From the IMG/VR virus record IMGVR_UViG_3300005663_000150, positions 1 through 31,558 of that record: a stretch of DNA of 31,558 nucleotides. The stretch is one strand, 5' to 3'. The stretch's first letter is position 1; each line of letters starts with the position of its first letter. Positions 1-7,954 of the stretch are shown here, piece after piece. The notes beneath the pieces are model-generated. The model searched no databases. It saw only the letters and a program-made list of their open reading frames with translations, and was not told the DNA's origin. Source of the DNA: a virus. Made by a program: the position numbers and the translations under genes.

Positions 1-1
1 G

Positions 2-259
2 GTTAAATGCAAACATCTTTATATTTGTGGTCAGGTCAAGCCCTACTCCACCGACATCGCCACCGCTATGACGCTATTGCCAGATATTATCAAAGCTGGC
101 TATCACATTGCGATTTGTCAGTCTCTTGACAGGAAAAGCACATCGGTTTCAATCGTTTACTGCACCCAAATAATAATGCAGGAGCAAGGGATAGACATAG
201 ACAAAGTATTAGCGAAGGCCATATCTGGAGCCTGGTTGAAATGGAAGGAGAACGCATGA
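2..259 (+). CDS. Hypothetical protein, 5' end cut by window edge
   Basis: The frame is open from the left edge to a TGA at 257-259, giving at least 85 residues. An internal ATG at 68 has no Shine-Dalgarno (SD) sequence before it, so I think the true start lies outside the window. The C-terminal part looks like a genuine small soluble protein ending in an amphipathic helix (KVLAKAISGAWLKWKENA). It resembles no family I recognise. Its stop overlaps the start of the next gene as ATGA, so the two are probably translationally coupled. Confidence concerns the reading frame, not any function. Confidence 0.6.
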   Translation, partial: VKCKHLYICGQVKPYSTDIATAMTLLPDIIKAGYHIAICQSLDRKSTSVSIVYCTQIIMQEQGIDIDKVLAKAISGAWLKWKENA

Positions 260-492
260 AAGGCTCTCACCGCGTCCATTTGAAAGATCATTGTGAGGCT
301 TGCGAGAGGGTGCTTGGTGCGGGAGGTTTGACCATTCACCACATCTCAAGCCGTGCCGATAACGGGTCAAAGAACCTGCAAACACTTTGTTATGTTTGTC
401 ACAGCTTTTGGCATAATATTAATAGTAAAGTGAAACGTGGCCCAAAACGTAACCCATCTGGGAGAATGCCCAAGCTGTTTAAGGGAGAATAG
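256..492 (+). CDS. HNH endonuclease-like small protein
   Basis: This 78-residue protein has an HNH nuclease layout: Cys13-x2-Cys16, His28-His29 after a short strand (LTIHHI), Asn40, Cys45-x2-Cys48 and His53. The paired cysteines would bind structural zinc, and His/Asn/His form the metal-dependent nicking site. ATG 256 is preferred over ATG 241 because AAGGAG lies just upstream and the ATG overlaps the preceding stop (ATGA). HNH proteins often assist terminase or act as homing-type nucleases in phages; here it closes a rightward operon and converges on the late genes. The tail after residue 60 is basic (KRGPKRNPSGR), fitting DNA contact. Confidence 0.8.
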   Translation: MKGSHRVHLKDHCEACERVLGAGGLTIHHISSRADNGSKNLQTLCYVCHSFWHNINSKVKRGPKRNPSGRMPKLFKGE

Positions 493-562
493 TTTAGACA
501 AGGATTAAATTTGCTTTAATATAACAATTATGTTATCTTACTTTATATATTACCTCCTTCCA

Positions 563-594
563 ACACTTCGGGTTCTCCCCCCTGCCCGGAGTGT
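563..594. terminator. Hairpin between convergent operons
   Basis: A 10-bp stem (ACACTTCGGG at 563-572 with CCCGGAGTGT at 585-594, one G-T pair) closes a 12-base loop between the convergent HNH and holin genes. The U-tract is poor on both strands (CTTTAAT on +), so intrinsic termination may be weak, but the position fits a bidirectional terminator. Confidence 0.5.
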
Positions 595-596
595 CT

Positions 597-1040
597 TTAA
601 TGCCTGTCATTTACCTTCTTGGTTTTCTCGTAAGAACGCATAGCTCCCAAGCCCAGGATTCCGCCAAGTATTGTTAAAAGAAGTCCTGTCTCAATAGCAG
701 GGGGGAACACGTTGGGAAACCAGATAGCTGTTACCCATGATATAAGCGGGTGCAGTATCAACTGATAGAAGAGTCCTATAACGCATGTCCAGCCAACTGC
801 GGGTCTCCAACCAGCTACGAAGATACTGGCATGTCCGGCTTCAGCCTTATTGATGGCGAGTTGGGCAATCGTTACCTGAGATTCAAGCTCAAGTGCTTTA
901 GTCTCAAGGCTTGCTCTTTTATCAGGGTCTAGCTCACCAGTAATTGCAGCCCTTAAATCCTTGGCAAGCGAACCCGCACCCTCCATTAACTTACCAGCAC
1001 CAGCGGCCCCACCTCCAAATAACATAGACGCTAATCCCAT
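597..1040 (-). CDS. Holin, GTA-type three-transmembrane family
   Basis: The 147-residue protein has a soluble helical N-terminal half (Gly/Ala-rich start, then KRASLETKALELESQVTIAQ as a probable coiled coil). Hydrophobic segments follow at about 72-103 (FVAGWRPAVGWTCVIGLF onward) and 116-135 (ETGLLLTILGGILGLGAM), then a basic tail. The FVAGWRP..G motif and the GGILGLGAMRSYEK ending are typical of the holin family described for gene-transfer-agent release. It would make membrane lesions that free the endolysin. Its start overlaps the endolysin stop as TAATG, and it is the last gene of the late transcript. Confidence 0.8.
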   Translation of the reverse strand: MGLASMLFGGGAAGAGKLMEGAGSLAKDLRAAITGELDPDKRASLETKALELESQVTIAQLAINKAEAGHASIFVAGWRPAVGWTCVIGLFYQLILHPLISWVTAIWFPNVFPPAIETGLLLTILGGILGLGAMRSYEKTKKVNDRH

Positions 1041-1495
1041 TATCTTTTCCTTTCTTGAAAATGTCCTAAGTCATCAAAGTCTTGGTCATGGACATCCCTG
1101 TCTCCATCCCAATCCCCACCCCAATCCAGATGCACTCCCATGCAATCAGCGGTTCCTAATACATAGCCGCCGAAATAATAGAAGCGTCCTAGATCCTTTG
1201 CATATGCCTTTGCGGTTTCCAGATGTACCATACCGTTTTCATCAGGATGAAGTTCTCTCGGCCATCTGACGGGGTATGGGAGTGCGTCTAAGGCATTACC
1301 ATCAAGATGATATGATTCTAAAGTCTTAGACTTTCCTTCGTTAAATAGTTTTATCTGCTCATCAATATCACGAAGTCCACCGTGCTTAGGGATGGTATTA
1401 TCAAAGAATCTCACGACCTGTCTGAACACAGCCTTGATGCCCTTACTGCGGACTGATTCTAAACGGCTTTCAGATGTTTCTCCATATCTTGGCAT
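1040..1495 (-). CDS. Endolysin, M15-type peptidase (L-Ala-D-Glu / D-Ala-D-Ala type)
   Basis: The 151-residue protein carries the M15 zinc-peptidase signature. SYHLDGNALD (61-70) supplies ligands His63 and Asp70, WGGDW (125-129) forms the substrate strand, and DLGHF supplies His145. The preceding GLRDIDEQIKLFNEGKSKT is the usual helix-turn before the first ligand. Family members cut peptide cross-links in peptidoglycan. No signal peptide is visible, so export should depend on the adjacent holin. It overlaps both neighbours as TAATG, with GGAGGTGGG as ribosome site, and forms a three-gene lysis cassette. The acidic insert between WGGDW and the last His (DGDRDVHDQDFDD) is Asp-rich. Confidence 0.85.
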   Translation of the reverse strand: MPRYGETSESRLESVRSKGIKAVFRQVVRFFDNTIPKHGGLRDIDEQIKLFNEGKSKTLESYHLDGNALDALPYPVRWPRELHPDENGMVHLETAKAYAKDLGRFYYFGGYVLGTADCMGVHLDWGGDWDGDRDVHDQDFDDLGHFQERKR

Positions 1496-1707
1496 TACCC
1501 ACCTCCAAACCCACTAAACGCAAGGGCTATAAGATTAAGCACGAGCAATGTAATAACAGTCCAGAACTTCTTATTTAGCGACTCCACCGCTTCCTTCATG
1601 TTTTCTCTCCTTTCCTCACATGCCGATTCTGGTGTAAACTTCTTTAAACTTATAAACTTCGCCACCTCGTCTTTTATAATTGCAATGTCACCTTTATCGA
1701 ATGGCAT
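1495..1707 (-). CDS. Small single-helix membrane protein of lysis cassette
   Basis: The 70-residue protein has a charged N-terminal half (KDEVAKFISLKKFTPESACEERRENMKEAVESLNKK is helical) and one C-terminal hydrophobic segment at about 48-66 (FWTVITLLVLNLIALAF), ending FSGFGGG. Lying directly before the endolysin, it is a candidate pinholin, antiholin or spanin-like partner. No lipobox or second helix is present to decide. It starts one base after the stop of the giant virion protein, with GAGGTAAT upstream, so it is translated as part of the late message. Confidence 0.65.
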   Translation of the reverse strand: MPFDKGDIAIIKDEVAKFISLKKFTPESACEERRENMKEAVESLNKKFWTVITLLVLNLIALAFSGFGGG

Positions 1708-1708
1708 A

Positions 1709-4700
1709 TTATTCCATTACCTCATTTATCTTTCTAGTGAAAGCGGTTCTGGCCCTGTTCTTTTCTTCCGCACTTATTTCAGGGTCTTTTATTATTCGGG
1801 ACAACGCAAACCTCAACTCAAGCATTCGAGCCTTCTTAGCTTTAGCTGTTTGAATAGGAGAAGGAGCCACCACGTTAAATCCAAATACCCTGCCTATGGC
1901 GTGTCCGGGTGTGGTGGTTCTGCCATATCTATCTTGCTTGCCAATACGGGAGGCGTAACCCAATGCTCCATATCTGGTAGCAAACGATGGCGCCCATTTA
2001 TTATATAGCCACTCCATTGTCTTGGCGGCTTTACCAGATGGACGGTCTAGTTCGTTGTATATCTCCCTGCCAGTGAATGGGTCTTTAGGTGGCAAATCTC
2101 CCCTCATGCCCTTAAATGCGGCGTATATGTCAAGGAATGGGTTGCCTATGCCAAGCCCTTCCAAGGTTTCTCTGGCATCTCTGTCATACATGGCTCGGCC
2201 CATTCCCATAAGGTTCCCCCAAGGGAAATAATACTCAAGATTAACCCACTGGTAACGACCTTCGGGTGATTTCCAAGGCACTATCATATAACTTTTTTCC
2301 TTCTTTATATATAAAGGCAGTTCTTTCTCTAGCCTCTCCCATTGTTTTTCCGATATATCGTCCCTGTCCTTTATCATCTCAGACATCATATAAGGTATGG
2401 CAAGGTACTTACCTATAACCCAAGGACGTTTTGCCAACGATTCCGCTATAAGTGGAGCCACCTTGTATTGGTAAGATATAAATGGCGCTATGTGGCGGCG
2501 TGCGAACTTGATTGCAGGATGCGCCAGTGAGTAATCCATCCCCCATTTCTGAGCCTGTCTAACAGAGCTAGGCACATCCACTCCCTTGCCAAGCTGTTCT
2601 AAGAACTTAGCCATTTTAAAGAAGTCGTCTATTTTGCCATACTGTTCAGCCACCTTAGACAATCCAGATAATACCTGTTGGTGGGGCTTGTTCTGTAACG
2701 GACGTATGGTGTCAAGCACGTCCTTTATCTCGGCTTGCGCCCAATTAGTTCTAAATAGTCCATTACGTTTGGCCTGTATGTATTCAGGCGTTTGAGCCAG
2801 TATGTGTTGCATTGCCTTAGTCATATGCACGGGTATCATCGGTAAGGGAATGCCCGACATATTAAGCTGGAATATATTTGATATTACATTCCTAAAAGCC
2901 GTGGGTGGGTTCAGCGCCACCTTTGCCACCTTAAATGCCGCCATACCCTTGGCTTCTATCTGCAATGCCGTGTCTACTATCCTTGACAGACCCGTGTTAT
3001 TCATGCTGTAAATGGGCATTATGTCTCTTGCAATGGGCTTACGCACAAAAGCCCCCGCCAATGGCCCGTAAGACTTTGACGTTGGTAATTGCACAAAGTC
3101 CTCTGGCACGTTAGCCGTCTCAGCCATAGCCCTATCAAGGGCTTGCGATAACGCATTGTACTTGGCTTTGATTTCAGGCACGTTAGGCGCTTGCTCGTAC
3201 ACCTCACGCATGACCTTAGTTTCTTCGGCAAGCTTGCCAATGCCCATACTCCTTGCCCTCAACTCACCCGGAAGCTTGATCTTTACCTTAGACGGTTGCC
3301 ATGTCCAGTTGGGATTCTCCGATATAGTGTTGAAGAAATCGTATTTGGCTATATTAGTTAGTGATTGCATAAGTCCAACTGGTGCCGATACCGAAACATC
3401 CTCAACAAGTCCAATAGCTCTCTGCTGTTCCTTTGTCAGGTCTTTTCTCTTCTTCAGATTAGACAAATCCATAGCACCGTTCTGACCGACCTTAATGGGG
3501 TTCTTCTCCCCCAATATATGCTTGAGATATAAATACCGCGTGTACTGACTCTTATTGGCCTGAAAAGTCTCCTCTGTAAGTAAGCCCCTTCTAACAAGCA
3601 TCTTACCCGTCATGTTCATGGTATTCCTTAAAGACTTCGCTAACCCCTGGGCATGGACGGGAATAGCGGTTACGTCCAATTCACCGTCAAGGTAGCGAAA
3701 CATATCTCTTTTAACTTCAGGCTCTAACTTATTGGTTCTCTTCCATATTTTTTTGGTAAAGGATTCAATTCTGTCAAGGTCGCCAAGAGATTTTGACCTC
3801 GCCTTCAGTAGTTTGTCTGATTCGGGAACGGTACTCAGCGGTTGCCAGAACTCTTTGAAACTCTTAGCCGCTTTCTTAGCCATCGCCGTCATTGGCCCCA
3901 CTTCAACGTGTCCGGCCTGTACGTCAATCTTAGGTAACGTGCCAGAGACTACGGCTTCTTCGCCGGGTAAAGCTACCTGTCTCTTGGCGGCTTCTGCCTG
4001 TGCTTGAGTTTGTTTGCGACCTTCAATATCGAATAACCCGCCTCTCTCTATAGGAGCCTCTTCTGCTGGCACTCGTCCCTCAAGTCCTTCACGAGCGCCT
4101 ATGAAATCAGGTTGTGTCGGCTTAACTCTTGGCAATTTAACATCCTGTGCTTTTAGTACAGGAGCCTCCCCTTCTTTCGGAAGCACCTTATCAACTCTAA
4201 TTTGGGAATCTGGTGCAAGTGGCCCAATAGTTTTTCCATCTTCAAGGAATACCTCGCCCTTATCATTAACAGTCTTGGTAAAGGTTTCGTCATCAATAAC
4301 AACTTTTTGCCCCTCTGCAATCTCAAAGTCTACATCTACAGTTTTCTTAGATATGGTATCAAAGTCTTCTTTGCTGGCATCTACAATATCATCTAATATA
4401 GCTTGTCCGCGACCGCTTAACTCCTTATTTTTAAGTGCTGACTTAATAGCACTACGGGCTTCGGCTTTTGTAAAGTCCTTTCCCTTTGTCCATTGTGTGG
4501 TAATGCTATCACCTCCAAATCCAAACACCTCTGGAGTGCCACCTTGCCTGTCAGCTTCTAAGAAAACTTTGCCACCCTTGGAAACGGGTTGGTCAAATAC
4601 TTCATCTAAAAACTCAAGATGGGATTTAGTGGGCGTTACCCCCTTCTCAACAGGTATTTCTGCCGCTACGACCCTCTCAGGAGCGACTATGGGGGCTTCA

Positions 4701-5308
4701 GGCACTTCCTTGGGCTTTATATCCCAGACTATATCAGATACTTTAGGAGCCTTGCCCGCTATCTTAGCCGCAGTCTTAGGCAATGCCCGTCCAGCCGTTC
4801 TCGATATAACTCTTTCTAAAGGACTTTCAAGACCTGCCCCCAGAAGACCACTAGAGACAAGGTTAAATGGAAGTGCGGCTTTAGGATATTTCTCTCCAAT
4901 AACATCCGTCAGCGTTCCGCTTATGGGTTCCGTTGCGGCTGCCGTGCTTCCGCTAAGAAATGCCTTAATAGCCGCCCCTGCCGGAGTAGCACCCCTTGAA
5001 AGGGCCATTTTGCCACCAGCGCCAAAGCCACCAGAAGCGGCTATTGCCGGGTCTATCCAAGGCGCTGTTTCGGCTGTGCGTTCTGTTTCAAAGTCCTTTA
5101 ATTGCGCCCTTATCTGAGTATATGACTTACCCTCTGCAAGCCCCTCAGTCACATGGCCTTGCAAAGAAGGCACTTGAGCAACCTGCTGCTCGACATAGTT
5201 TTTGTCGTCCATGTTATCCCACTTAATATCGGTGGCAATAACAGATTCGGCCTTACTTGGCTCATCCCATTTTATGTCACTTTTCAGGGGCAATGGTTCC
5301 GTCTCCAT
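1709..5308 (-). CDS. Giant internal virion / polyvalent-type ejection protein
   Basis: About 1199 residues from ATG 5308; a TTG at 5356 would add 16 but overlaps the upstream gene by 80 bases. The N-terminus has two DIKWD motifs (about 12-30). An Ala/Gly-rich stretch (85-170) follows, then a module with EVFGFGGDS and an EARSAIKSALKNK helix (about 260-310). A strand-rich acidic segment (FEIAEGQKVVIDDETF) comes next, then a long helical C-terminal half with KVALNPPTAFRNVISNIFQLN-like residues. This layout resembles large polyvalent proteins packaged in virions and injected with DNA. I see no catalytic motif, and the N-terminal half may be mosaic. It follows three smaller ejection-like genes and precedes lysis. 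Confidence 0.7.
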   Translation of the reverse strand: METEPLPLKSDIKWDEPSKAESVIATDIKWDNMDDKNYVEQQVAQVPSLQGHVTEGLAEGKSYTQIRAQLKDFETERTAETAPWIDPAIAASGGFGAGGKMALSRGATPAGAAIKAFLSGSTAAATEPISGTLTDVIGEKYPKAALPFNLVSSGLLGAGLESPLERVISRTAGRALPKTAAKIAGKAPKVSDIVWDIKPKEVPEAPIVAPERVVAAEIPVEKGVTPTKSHLEFLDEVFDQPVSKGGKVFLEADRQGGTPEVFGFGGDSITTQWTKGKDFTKAEARSAIKSALKNKELSGRGQAILDDIVDASKEDFDTISKKTVDVDFEIAEGQKVVIDDETFTKTVNDKGEVFLEDGKTIGPLAPDSQIRVDKVLPKEGEAPVLKAQDVKLPRVKPTQPDFIGAREGLEGRVPAEEAPIERGGLFDIEGRKQTQAQAEAAKRQVALPGEEAVVSGTLPKIDVQAGHVEVGPMTAMAKKAAKSFKEFWQPLSTVPESDKLLKARSKSLGDLDRIESFTKKIWKRTNKLEPEVKRDMFRYLDGELDVTAIPVHAQGLAKSLRNTMNMTGKMLVRRGLLTEETFQANKSQYTRYLYLKHILGEKNPIKVGQNGAMDLSNLKKRKDLTKEQQRAIGLVEDVSVSAPVGLMQSLTNIAKYDFFNTISENPNWTWQPSKVKIKLPGELRARSMGIGKLAEETKVMREVYEQAPNVPEIKAKYNALSQALDRAMAETANVPEDFVQLPTSKSYGPLAGAFVRKPIARDIMPIYSMNNTGLSRIVDTALQIEAKGMAAFKVAKVALNPPTAFRNVISNIFQLNMSGIPLPMIPVHMTKAMQHILAQTPEYIQAKRNGLFRTNWAQAEIKDVLDTIRPLQNKPHQQVLSGLSKVAEQYGKIDDFFKMAKFLEQLGKGVDVPSSVRQAQKWGMDYSLAHPAIKFARRHIAPFISYQYKVAPLIAESLAKRPWVIGKYLAIPYMMSEMIKDRDDISEKQWERLEKELPLYIKKEKSYMIVPWKSPEGRYQWVNLEYYFPWGNLMGMGRAMYDRDARETLEGLGIGNPFLDIYAAFKGMRGDLPPKDPFTGREIYNELDRPSGKAAKTMEWLYNKWAPSFATRYGALGYASRIGKQDRYGRTTTPGHAIGRVFGFNVVAPSPIQTAKAKKARMLELRFALSRIIKDPEISAEEKNRARTAFTRKINEVME

Positions 5309-5957
5309 ATTCAACCATACGTTTACCCGTCTTCTTATCAACACCAGTTCTGACAACAGTTGCCGCCTGTTTCATCTGAGCCTCAAGTGCGGCCTTTTGC
5401 TTGGCTGGTATATATTTCATTAATTCAGCTATTTCGTCATCATATGCTTTACGGCTTTCAGGAGATATTTCGCCATAGAACTTTGCCTTATCTATTTCCT
5501 TATATATAACACTGATGCGTTTAAGTGCTTGCCGTGGCGTGGGGGGCTTGCCAGTTGTGGTAGTGGGTTTAAATCGTGGCCCTCTGCCAATATCTTTCAT
5601 CCCACCAGCCGTAGTGTATTGCTGAGAAACAACCTCTTCTCCTTCTATACGGGTGCTGGCAGTTGGCTTAACAAGTCCAGCCGCCATTCTGTCCTGCTCA
5701 TTCATCATCTGGCTTTTCTTGTATTCGGCAGATAACTCATTGGCCCTTCGATCTATAGCGCCTTTGATTCCACCACCATAAGCCAACGCTCCAGCCGCTA
5801 CAGGGCTTTGCCCCATCCTTTGCGCTATAAGGGCAGATGCCGCCGCACCAAGGACAGAACCCCATCGTGCCGCTGGCGACACGCCAAGCACGCTCTTGCC
5901 GGAGGGGGATTCCTCTCTTATTCTTGCACGCTCTCGTTCAAACGCTTCATTTGCCAT
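5277..5957 (-). CDS. Putative ejection / internal virion protein
   Basis: The 226-residue protein starts MANEAFERERARI after an AGAGG ribosome site. It has a short Ala/Gly-rich hydrophobic patch (about 30-65: SVLGAAASALIAQ...AAGALAYGGGIKGAI) that could insert in a membrane. A Thr/Pro linker (about 115-140) and a charged helical C-terminal region (QALKRISVIYKEIDKAKF onward) follow. I do not recognise a named family. Its place between a Pro-rich protein and the giant virion protein suggests it is one of the proteins released into the host at infection. Its last 32 bases overlap the giant gene if that starts at 5308. Confidence 0.65.
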   Translation of the reverse strand: MANEAFERERARIREESPSGKSVLGVSPAARWGSVLGAAASALIAQRMGQSPVAAGALAYGGGIKGAIDRRANELSAEYKKSQMMNEQDRMAAGLVKPTASTRIEGEEVVSQQYTTAGGMKDIGRGPRFKPTTTTGKPPTPRQALKRISVIYKEIDKAKFYGEISPESRKAYDDEIAELMKYIPAKQKAALEAQMKQAATVVRTGVDKKTGKRMVEYGDGTIAPEK

Positions 5958-5968
5958 GCGTTCCCTCT

Positions 5969-6562
5969 CTATCCAAACGGCCTCATAGTTCTAGGGTCTA
6001 TTGGCACGGGGCCACCCATTAACCCCTGTATCTGTCCCTGCGGGGCATTACCAGCAACTGGAGCGCCACCACTTGGGGCGGGGCCAAACCTTCTCGGCTG
6101 TATAAGACTGCCAAGCACGGGGCCAGCCGCAGTAGCCGCCGCAAGCCAAAATTCGGGATTCTGCCATATGCTCTCTCCACCTTCACCCATAAAGTCAGGA
6201 GCATTCACCGACTTATCCATCTCAGATGGGCCAGCAGGGCCTGTAGCTTCAGCCTTTCTTTTCGCTTCCGTAGGCGCGGGTATAGGCGTAGGTGTTGTGG
6301 CTGTAGATGGTTTACTTCTCTCGTGTAAAGCACCCATAACGGGAACGGGTGGGACAAACTCGGTATTGGCAATTCCTGAAACCACACCCGGCCCTCCGGG
6401 TATTCCTCCGGGTTGATTCTGCCCCAATATCTCACCCGTAGTAGGTGGAACGGTGGGAGGTGGGCCAACAACTCCAAGCCTAACCAGTTCTTCGTAAGAA
6501 AGTCCCGCCAATGGGTCTGTTCTGTACGGGCCTTCATATCTATATGGAGCGTTATGTGGCAT
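5969..6562 (-). CDS. Pro/Gly-rich putative internal virion protein
   Basis: 197 residues from ATG 6562, chosen for the GGAGGTAGATAAC leader; it starts one base after the upstream stop. The first 130 residues are Pro/Thr/Gly-rich and probably disordered. A conserved-looking helical patch follows (EFWLAAATAAGPVLGSLIQP, about 147-166), then a second Gly/Pro-rich tail. No enzyme motif is visible. The pairing of a disordered region with one Ala-rich hydrophobic helix is like neighbouring genes and fits a pore-forming or DNA-ejection role, which is inference from context only. Confidence 0.6.
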   Translation of the reverse strand: MPHNAPYRYEGPYRTDPLAGLSYEELVRLGVVGPPPTVPPTTGEILGQNQPGGIPGGPGVVSGIANTEFVPPVPVMGALHERSKPSTATTPTPIPAPTEAKRKAEATGPAGPSEMDKSVNAPDFMGEGGESIWQNPEFWLAAATAAGPVLGSLIQPRRFGPAPSGGAPVAGNAPQGQIQGLMGGPVPIDPRTMRPFG

Positions 6563-6563
6563 G

Positions 6564-6812
6564 TTATCTACCTCCAATCATGTAGGGATTTGCACCCATT
6601 ACAGAACCTTGCATGAAGGGATTGCTTTGCATAAACGTAGGTGGGGTAACGGGAATGTTTGACTGATAAGGACTTGCTATCTGGTTTTGCCCACTGTCTG
6701 CACCACCTACTGGTTGAACACCCTCTGGCGTCTCACCTACCTGATTAGGCTTTGGCCCAAATATCTGATAGCCCAATCCCGCCCCCGCTATTGCCGTTGC
6801 TGGATCGCCCAT
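6564..6812 (-). CDS. Small Gly/Pro/Gln-rich virion-region protein
   Basis: The 82-residue protein opens MGDPATAIAGAGLGYQIFGPKPNQ. This N-terminus (about 5-18, Ala/Gly-rich) could be a short membrane-active helix. The rest is Pro/Gln/Asn-rich and ends NPFMQGSVMGANPYMIGGR, with repeated NP-F/Y-M motifs. GGAGGTAAGTGAG lies directly upstream of the ATG. It sits in the chain of ejection-like genes, each starting 1-2 bases after the previous stop. No family recognised. Confidence 0.6.
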   Translation of the reverse strand: MGDPATAIAGAGLGYQIFGPKPNQVGETPEGVQPVGGADSGQNQIASPYQSNIPVTPPTFMQSNPFMQGSVMGANPYMIGGR

Positions 6813-6813
6813 C

Positions 6814-7503
6814 TCACTTACCTCCCGACTCTGGCACTGTGCCTACATTTGTAGCTTCACCGCCAAAGTCCCCTGTGGTTAAGTTGCGGCGGTTCATTAG
6901 CGTTTGCCACGGAGCCAACTGCTGCTCCTGGAACTGCTGTTGAGCCGCATTCATCATCTGCTGGTTCATGCCTTGCCTAGCCGCACCTATACCAAACTGT
7001 GCCGCTTCTGGAGCAAAGGCTACTTGTGGAGCCATACCAACGGCTTGCATCTGACGGCCTCTTTCCTGCTGGTAGTTCTGCCCGTATATCTCATTTGCCG
7101 TCCTTGCAAAAGCCTCTCCGGTTTGAGCCGCCTGCGCCCCGCTGCCAAAACGTCCGGCTGAAACAGCGGCAGTAGTTACGGGGTTGACGTATTGTTCTGT
7201 AGCGCGTTTAAAGGTTCCCTCTAAATAAGGATTGGTAGATGGGTCGAGATACTTACCAGCCAAGGTTTCATCCACAACACCCCTTGCGCCGTGAAGCGTG
7301 GTTCCTCCACCTCTTAATGCGGCTAAAGACGTATCCATAGCCCCTGTCTGGGCCGGGTCAAATCCCGCTACCCTGTCGCCACCATAAGCTTGCATCTCCG
7401 GCAAATCCCATGCCTGTTGAAACATATTTTCCAAATACGGCTGTTGTGGCCCCCAAGGTGCGGAGGTAGAGGCCATGTCTACATTATTTTGAGGATCACC
7501 CAT
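6814..7503 (-). CDS. Putative ejection protein (internal virion protein)
   Basis: 229 residues from ATG 7503; GGAGGTGAAGCCG precedes it and the GTG at 7512 lies inside that ribosome site. The start (APWGPQQPYLENMFQQAWDL) and later motifs (RVAGFDPAQ, LDPSTNPYLEGTFKRA, SAGRFGSGAQAAQTGEA) are of a kind I associate with internal proteins of environmental podovirus-like phages. The C-terminal half is helical and Gln-rich (MNQQMMNAAQQQFQEQQ). It overlaps the GNAT gene by 8 bases. Function in DNA ejection is inferred from position and composition. Confidence 0.65.
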   Translation of the reverse strand: MGDPQNNVDMASTSAPWGPQQPYLENMFQQAWDLPEMQAYGGDRVAGFDPAQTGAMDTSLAALRGGGTTLHGARGVVDETLAGKYLDPSTNPYLEGTFKRATEQYVNPVTTAAVSAGRFGSGAQAAQTGEAFARTANEIYGQNYQQERGRQMQAVGMAPQVAFAPEAAQFGIGAARQGMNQQMMNAAQQQFQEQQLAPWQTLMNRRNLTTGDFGGEATNVGTVPESGGK

Positions 7504-7954
7504 CGGCTTCACCTCCTAACTCTTTTGCAAATTCTACAAAAGTTGGCTTATACCCTTGTTTTTCCATGCGTTTTTCAAACCCCTTAGTTCGTATTGTCCA
7601 GAATCTTATTATATCACAACTGTATTTTACAGCCACTTCTTCAATATGTTGCAACCCAAAAGCGTAGGCATCTCTTGGCGTTCCCGGCCTCATGTAGGCA
7701 TGGACAATGGTAAGTATTTTCTTGCCCTGTGGCACATCGGTATAGTTCGTGGTGTAGAACCCAATGTACTTCTTGCCCATAAAGCCCACCCATAGCGTGA
7801 GTTCGCCGCGAATGAGTTTTTGATATACATTACTCAGGCTCGATTCGCCGTGGCTGTATTTCAACACGCTCTCCATACCCTCTATGTAATGGCCCCATGT
7901 CTTGGCAATTACGCCGGGGTCGGCAATCATCATTAAACGGTACTTTTCTTCCAT
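7496..7954 (-). CDS. GNAT-like acetyltransferase domain protein
   Basis: The 152-residue protein has GNAT-like order. A helical N-terminus is followed by strands around GELTLWVGFMGKKYIGFYTT and KKILTIVHAYMRPG. A helix follows (YAFGLQHIEEVAVKY), then a CDIIRFWTIRTKGFEKRMEKQGYKP ending. The last part matches the usual helix-strand end of GNAT folds (R.KGFEKRMEKQGYKP). The acetyl-CoA loop (Q/RxxGxG/A) is not clear; MRPGTPRDAYAFG occupies its place, so activity is uncertain. Such genes recur among virion genes of uncultured podovirus-like phages. Overlaps the fibre gene upstream as TAATG-like contact at 7954. Confidence 0.6.
   Translation of the reverse strand: MEEKYRLMMIADPGVIAKTWGHYIEGMESVLKYSHGESSLSNVYQKLIRGELTLWVGFMGKKYIGFYTTNYTDVPQGKKILTIVHAYMRPGTPRDAYAFGLQHIEEVAVKYSCDIIRFWTIRTKGFEKRMEKQGYKPTFVEFAKELGGEADG

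Noticed and set aside
535-560. GGAAGGAGGTAATAT on the minus strand, a strong ribosome site
   Set aside because: No start codon with more than a few codons follows; it lies beyond the end of the late operon and is not attached to a gene.
4014-5117. 367-codon open frame on the plus strand
   Set aside because: It lies wholly opposite the giant virion gene, has Ser/Pro-rich antisense composition and no ribosome site; it is a shadow of the minus-strand codon pattern.
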